From the NCBI GenBank assembly GCA_964030785.1, contig OZ034967.1:62635712-62699711 (forward strand): a stretch of DNA of 64,000 nucleotides, written 5' to 3'. The DNA comes from Siderastrea siderea (lineage: Eukaryota; Cnidaria; Anthozoa; Scleractinia; Rhizangiidae). Both the position numbers and the translations under genes were made by a program. Shown here one piece after another: positions 59,201-64,000 of this stretch. Below the pieces are notes generated by a model. The model was not told where the DNA came from and did no database searches. It saw only the letters and a list, made by a program, of their open reading frames with translations. Positions within the stretch are counted from its first letter, which is position 1; every line of letters begins with the position of its first letter.

Positions 59201-60929
59201 CGTATGAGAACACAATTTATAAAAAGTCTCAATTCTTTTCCAAACTTTTTCCGGCGAGGGAGATCATGGTCGGATTTCTCCCTTCTTTATCAGTTGCTTG
59301 TCAAGCAGAAAGTTGAGGAGAATAACGAAATTCGCCAATCAGAGGAATTTCTGCCTCTGATGTACTCCTAAATTCTCCCTGCTAACATTTGAAGAAACGT
59401 ACGTAAGCTACACATGAGAATTAGTAAATTGATGTTGGGACAATAAGAGCTTTGTTATTTATGATAAGTGGAAAACATACTAAAAAAAAACTGTTTCAAA
59501 ATAACTGACGTGTAAAGAGGGGCGTCACACGCCAACTTCTCAACTGGTCTAAACTAAAGTCTAACCGAGAGAAAAAACACTGCTTCGCTTCAATTTTAAA
59601 GTCATGGTAAGACAACTTTTAAACATATATGTACATCTTTTTCGGTGTGCGTTATCGCTCCACGAGTTTTAAAAAAAAACAAGAGCGCAATTTGTTGTTT
59701 GTGAACATTCTACTGAAGTGCCAGAAGCTGGCAAGCGTTTCTTCAAAAAATGTGACAAATTAAACAAACTCTTGAAGAAAGGAGATATGTGATATGCTCA
59801 GATACAGAAAGCCGATTTCTTTAGAAAATAATCAATCATCTTCTCATTTAGTGATGTGTGGATGAGTTTGTTTGCTGATTCTACTTCTAATTTGATAGGG
59901 TTCATTTTCGTATCACGTGCATATTATTTGTTAACTTTCCGAATCTAAACTTAGCCTCTGTTTGGTTTCTTATTATTTCTTAGAATCTTCAAAAATTACT
60001 TACTTGCCGAGAGTACGGCGCCAGAAACCGATGTAACGAGTGTGGCGCCAAAAAAAATAACAGACTTAAATTCATACTGAAAAGTTAGATACTTCAAAAA
60101 TCGCCCAACATTTATTTCCCTGTTACCAATCGAATTTACTCTGTTTCTTGTGTAGGCTTCAGACGGAAAGGATTCAGTTAACGAGTACGATGTCTTGCGT
60201 GGCGAGTTGTCGTGGATGAACGAGGTAAATCCCGCTCGCTATGAAGACGAACAAAACATGGAGGCAATCCGTACAACGTACGGCGATGAGATCTACTTCA
60301 GATCCACAAGAAACATCACAGCTGGCGAGGAGCTACGAGTTTGGATGGCTCCTTCTTTAGGACAAGATCATGGATTGCATGGCCCAAGCTCAAAAGAGGA
60401 ATTTAAAGGTTGGTTGATACCTTTCCAGGTTAGTTTCATGCATGTATGCACTGAAGAAAGATGTTTTAAAATTTCGTGGCTTATTCCCTGAGACTCAGTC
60501 AATAACCAGCATTGCACTCTCCAAGCCCTATGTAACTTCGGAGGTGTCAAACTGCTCTAAAACTCCTATCACACCTAAAAGCGGATCTGTTTCTGTTGTT
60601 GTTGTGTACGTTTTAGCTGCATGCATTGGTTAGTTTAAAAGGCAAATGTGGCCTTATTGTCTTTATTTTCGAAAAAGTTTCTTTCCTTGAGGTTTTGGTT
60701 TAGTTCCGTCGGTTCCTAATAAAAACTTAGCGAGGGTGTTTTTAATTCACTTTCTGTGGAGAAATCTTTGCCACTAATACTCGACCATCGGGTGTTAAAC
60801 AAACTGAGAGCATGCAGAGACATCTCGAGGGCAAAAGGACAAAAATTTAATCAGTAAAAAATAAACGTTGAACAAAACTCGGTTGAGGTTGTATTACATC
60901 TAGTTTAATTGTATCCTAGCCTTTTTTAC

Positions 60930-60964
<35 letters not shown>

Positions 60965-62568
60965 TTCGCTTTCTAGACCATCAGTGGATCTGCCAACACT
61001 GCAAGAAAAGCTTTCAATATTCACACGCTCTTTCGGTTCACACTGCTTTTGGCTGCGAGGAGTTGGGTTCCAGTACAAACACGCATGGTTCCGTGGACTA
61101 CCCAACAGCTGACGTAGCAGCGAATGATGGTTTGGCAACCCCTGATGCTGTTGAAATTTTCACGGATAAATGTTTATCTGGCCACTCCGAAGCAATAGAT
61201 GACGAGCTCGAGGACGTGGGCGTCGACTCGAAAGAAACCATCATACAGCGCCCTCGATTGTCCTCACCCGACCACATAGTCCGAAAGATAACCGAACAAT
61301 CTTCGGTTACATTCGGTCATAGCCACATCATGACCAATCCCAGACTGGCCAGCCTCATTTCAAGCTTCTCACCACCTCGTTTTCGCAAATTTACCCGCGA
61401 GTCCCAATCACTTGCTGAATACCATAAACAGGAATTTAGAAAAAAATTTCAAGGAAACGAACATTACCTTCAAAGGCACCTTTATCGCGAGAACATGGAG
61501 AGAAAAGGGTCACTAAAGTATCGGCGAGCACTGGTTATGAAAGACGACAGGAAGTATTCGTTACAAGGCGAGCAAGACGAGCATCACATCAAGGAGGAAA
61601 AAGAGGAATTTTTAAATTGCTTTCGCGACGATTACACGTTAGGCTGCTCGGCGTTTTCGTCGTCGGCAACTCATGAAATATATAGGCGCGGTAAAATAAT
61701 TAACGCGTCGACATATAACTCTCAAGCCGACAATTTTCCATCAAATGACTCTTTCACAAATGGAACGGGCTCAAAGGCAACAAAGGCGAAGTTTATTGCT
61801 CGCGGCTACCTTACTTTAAGCGCCAACGAAACGCAGTGCGTCGCCGAGGAAGGATCTTCAAGTGAGTCGGCTCGCGAATGCACGTGCTCAGACCATCAAA
61901 GCGAAGCGGGTGTCCCGAAACAGCACCAAAGCATAATCGCAAACAAAGAGATAAATGTAGCTGAAAACAGTGCTGCGAAAGAGAACGAAGAACGAACTTT
62001 GGATTCTTCAAGGCAACTCAGTGATCTTGAAAGTCAGACCAATCTCAACAGATTGGATTCTTATTATGTCTTTCAGCGAAAACAAAGAGATCACGTGACG
62101 TACCGACAACACTTGCAATGTCACTGTTTTTCTGCGCCATCAATGTACGCACCAAATGACAATCTCACGCGCTATCATGAGCCCACGTTCTTGGTGTCTC
62201 CAATGTATCGCTACTCCCCCTATCCGCACATGGTTCCTTTCTTTACCCATCACACCACAAATTCTTCCCAGGCTTCGCCGCGTACCCAGGGTTTTAGGTG
62301 CGAGTATTGTGGCAAGGTGTACTGCAGGAAATACGTGCTGAAAATTCACATGCGCACGCACACAGGATTTAAACCACTCCGGTGCAAAGTGTGCGACAAG
62401 TCGTTCAGTGATCCGAGCAACATGAAGAAACACGTGAAACTTCACGAAACGGAAGACACTGTACATAAATGCCGACATTGTGGCAGAAACTTTGTGCGTT
62501 ATAGAGGACTACTCAATCATATCAAATCAAAGCATTCTGAACATGTACCGATTGAGAACCGTCCTTAG
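53206..62568 (+). CDS. PRDM13: PRDM13-like PR/SET zinc-finger transcriptional regulator
   Basis: Three exons: 53206-53355, 60156-60408, 60977-62568, giving 664 residues. ATG 53206 is the first Met after an in-frame TGA (about 53146). Residues 1 to about 115 form the PR domain: CRVWAKSFIAANNFFGPFQG, LRGELSWMNEVNPARYEDEQ, then ITAGEELRVWM. A lone finger follows at once (C140, C143, H156, C161; a CCHC type). About 400 residues of low-complexity sequence precede three C-terminal C2H2 fingers: C576/C579/H592/H596, C604/C607/H620/H624 and C633/C636/H649/H654. One finger after the PR domain plus three at the end, RGEL in the PR domain, and the CCHC finger all fit PRDM13. In vertebrates PRDM13 directs neuronal subtype choice downstream of PTF1A. 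The exon 2 donor is AAAG|GTTGGT, chosen because only that phase reads into the first finger. Confidence 0.85.
53356..60155 (+). other. PRDM13 intron 1 (6.8 kb)
   Basis: I found no coding exon that fits the phase-0/phase-0 junction. The sequence is AT-rich and, compared with the rest of the window, almost free of recognisable MITEs. Such a long, repeat-poor first intron in a developmental regulator may hold enhancers; this is inference. Confidence 0.5.
60927..60966. repeat. (TTTA)n beside the PRDM13 exon 3 acceptor
   Basis: About ten TTTA units ending 10 bases before the acceptor (ctttctag). It may form part of the polypyrimidine tract. Confidence 0.9.
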
Positions 62569-63110
62569 ACTCGTCCATACCTGAAGGGTAGCAAGTCTCC
62601 AATGTACACTGACTCAAATTGTTTCAGTATGTTGGAAAGCTCAACATAATATACGAAAATTTCTCCAGTGGTTCCCTAAGAATTAAGTGCTTTTTGTGTA
62701 AACATCACCTTACAAAAACGAACAATTAACTAAGTTCGGACTTAATTAACTCCATAAAATTATGTGTAGACTGTGTGACTGTGTAGAATGTGCTCCCGTG
62801 AAGACACAGTTATTGTGATAAGGCGATAAAGCTGTAAGCTAGAAACTCTGTTAAACATTGATAGTAATTTTGTGACAAGTTTATTGGCATTTTTTAGAAA
62901 ATGGCGCGGGGATATCTTAGCATGATGACGACACGAGAGGAAGATTGAGAGAATTCCAAACTATGTGAACCTGAGCAGCATGCAAGGATCAATATCTAGT
63001 TTTGAATTTTCCTCACTCCCTTGAGAGTTTGCATCGGAATTTTTTGATTGAAGGGATTCAAATAGCAAAAGTTGCCTGATACTTCAAAAGCCAAAGAATG
63101 ATAGCTCAAC
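62569..63110 (+). other. PRDM13 3' UTR and flank
   Basis: AT-rich, with no further ORF. I did not find a canonical AATAAA close to the stop, so the polyadenylation site is not assigned. Confidence 0.4.
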
Positions 63111-63949
63111 TTAACCCTTTATAAGCCCCAGTATCAACATGCACATTCTCTCCACTGTTTGCCATACATTTCACTGAGTACTAATTGGGAGAACTTGTTA
63201 AGACATCAAGACTTTTAATCTTTGGTGATCATTTCCCCAATTCTCATGACCTTTATGTGGTATAATGCACTGATATGATAAGGAAAAATTTGATGCTGAT
63301 CACTATTGAGACTTAAGGTGGCTCCCTAGAGTTTCTACAAAAGTGACTATACGAACTGGCAAGACTTGCAAAAGAAGCCCTAGTTCTGTTGTCTTGCAAT
63401 CTTTGTTCCTGAATTTTATCAGTAAGGTTACCAACATAATTAACCTTATTTTGCAGGTTTTGCTTCTTAGGCATAGGCCGTTGTCATGGCAACAAAGCAT
63501 CTCAAGAATGACAGATATTTGCCATTAATTCGTCTCTTTTCTTAGATATTTTCCCTCGGTTAAATTTTTTTAAACTTTCCTATTTTATGAAAATGACTTT
63601 GACTAACATTTTGCAGGGGAAAAAATGTGGGGTCGTTCAGACGGATTCACCGATATCACGTGATTTCTTATTTTTTAACCATTAAACTGGATTGCTCTGA
63701 CAGAATTTTTCCAAAAAATGACATGTGAAAGGTAGCGTTAGTATCTCAAATTGCGCAAAATTACAAAAAAATCACCGAAGGAAACGCGAGAAAATTTACT
63801 GTTAACTTTGCTTTTTTTGGCTATGCTGACGCCATGAATATCAGGAAAAAACCTACGATTTTATGTGAGTGCGTGCAGATTACTACAGCTCACAGCATCA
63901 GCGCGCGCGCGGTCATAAAACTATAGGGAGCCACCTTAAAGGGTTGAGC
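63111..63949. mobile_element. MITE with AACCCTTTA ends, interrupted by a younger TTAA MITE
   Basis: The left part (63113-63316, 'aaccctttataagccccag...' to 'cactattgagactta') and the right stub ('aaagggttgag') pair as inverted ends, like the element at 24948-25157. It also shares interior words such as 'tttggtgatcatttc'. Confidence 0.6.
63317..63935. mobile_element. 619-bp TTAA-flanked MITE
   Basis: TTAA is duplicated at 63313-63316 and 63936-63939. The ends GGTGGCTCCCTAGAG and (inward from the right) GGTGGCTCCCTATAG are inverted. A piggyBac- or Kolobok-type origin is likely from the TTAA target. No ORF is present. Confidence 0.8.
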
Positions 63950-64000
63950 AAATATAAATCCTGTCAGCTTGGCCTACTAATCTACGCTGTTTTCTTTAAA

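Overview
This is a eukaryotic nuclear window, most likely from an anthozoan cnidarian and probably a stony coral. The reasons are intron-rich animal genes (parkin, ISCU, a PRDM13-like regulator and an STI1-domain protein) with canonical GT-AG introns, an AT-rich background, no operons, and a very dense mix of small DNA transposons, tRNA-derived SINEs, a Penelope-like element and LINE remnants. The species cannot be fixed from the sequence alone.

Layout. 1-9.1 kb: a 1.07 kb segment duplicated at 14.2-15.3 kb, a broken acidic ORF, three tRNA-derived SINEs and a 1.75 kb non-autonomous hAT element with an 8-bp target-site duplication (TSD). 9.1-11.8 kb (minus): four exons of parkin (UBL, linker, most of RING0); the catalytic RING1-IBR-RING2 half was not found. 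12-21 kb: LINE tail fragments, the second copy of the duplication, a foldback element enclosing a tRNA-like gene, and a decayed Penelope-like reverse transcriptase split by a small hAT MITE. 21.9-29.5 kb (plus): complete five-exon ISCU, whose introns carry nested MITEs. 30.7-45 kb: a gene-poor transposon region with a 1.8 kb Mutator-type foldback containing a younger element, an L1/Tx1-like LINE tail, a hAT transposase remnant split by a GC-ended MITE, a 2.2 kb element with an internal minisatellite, long perfect palindromes and a duplicated mosaic repeat. 45.1-51.2 kb (minus): complete six-exon gene for a 307-residue STI1-domain protein. 53.2-62.6 kb (plus): complete three-exon PRDM13-like gene. 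63.1-63.9 kb: a TTAA-flanked MITE nested in another MITE.

How the genes relate. Parkin (mitochondrial quality control) and ISCU (mitochondrial Fe-S assembly) both act on mitochondria, but nothing here suggests co-regulation. The STI1 gene and PRDM13 are divergent with about 2 kb between their start codons. The most distinctive content is the transposon layer: many elements have exact TSDs, so boundaries, insertion order and probable superfamily can be read directly. All gene models were spliced by eye from reading frame and splice sites.
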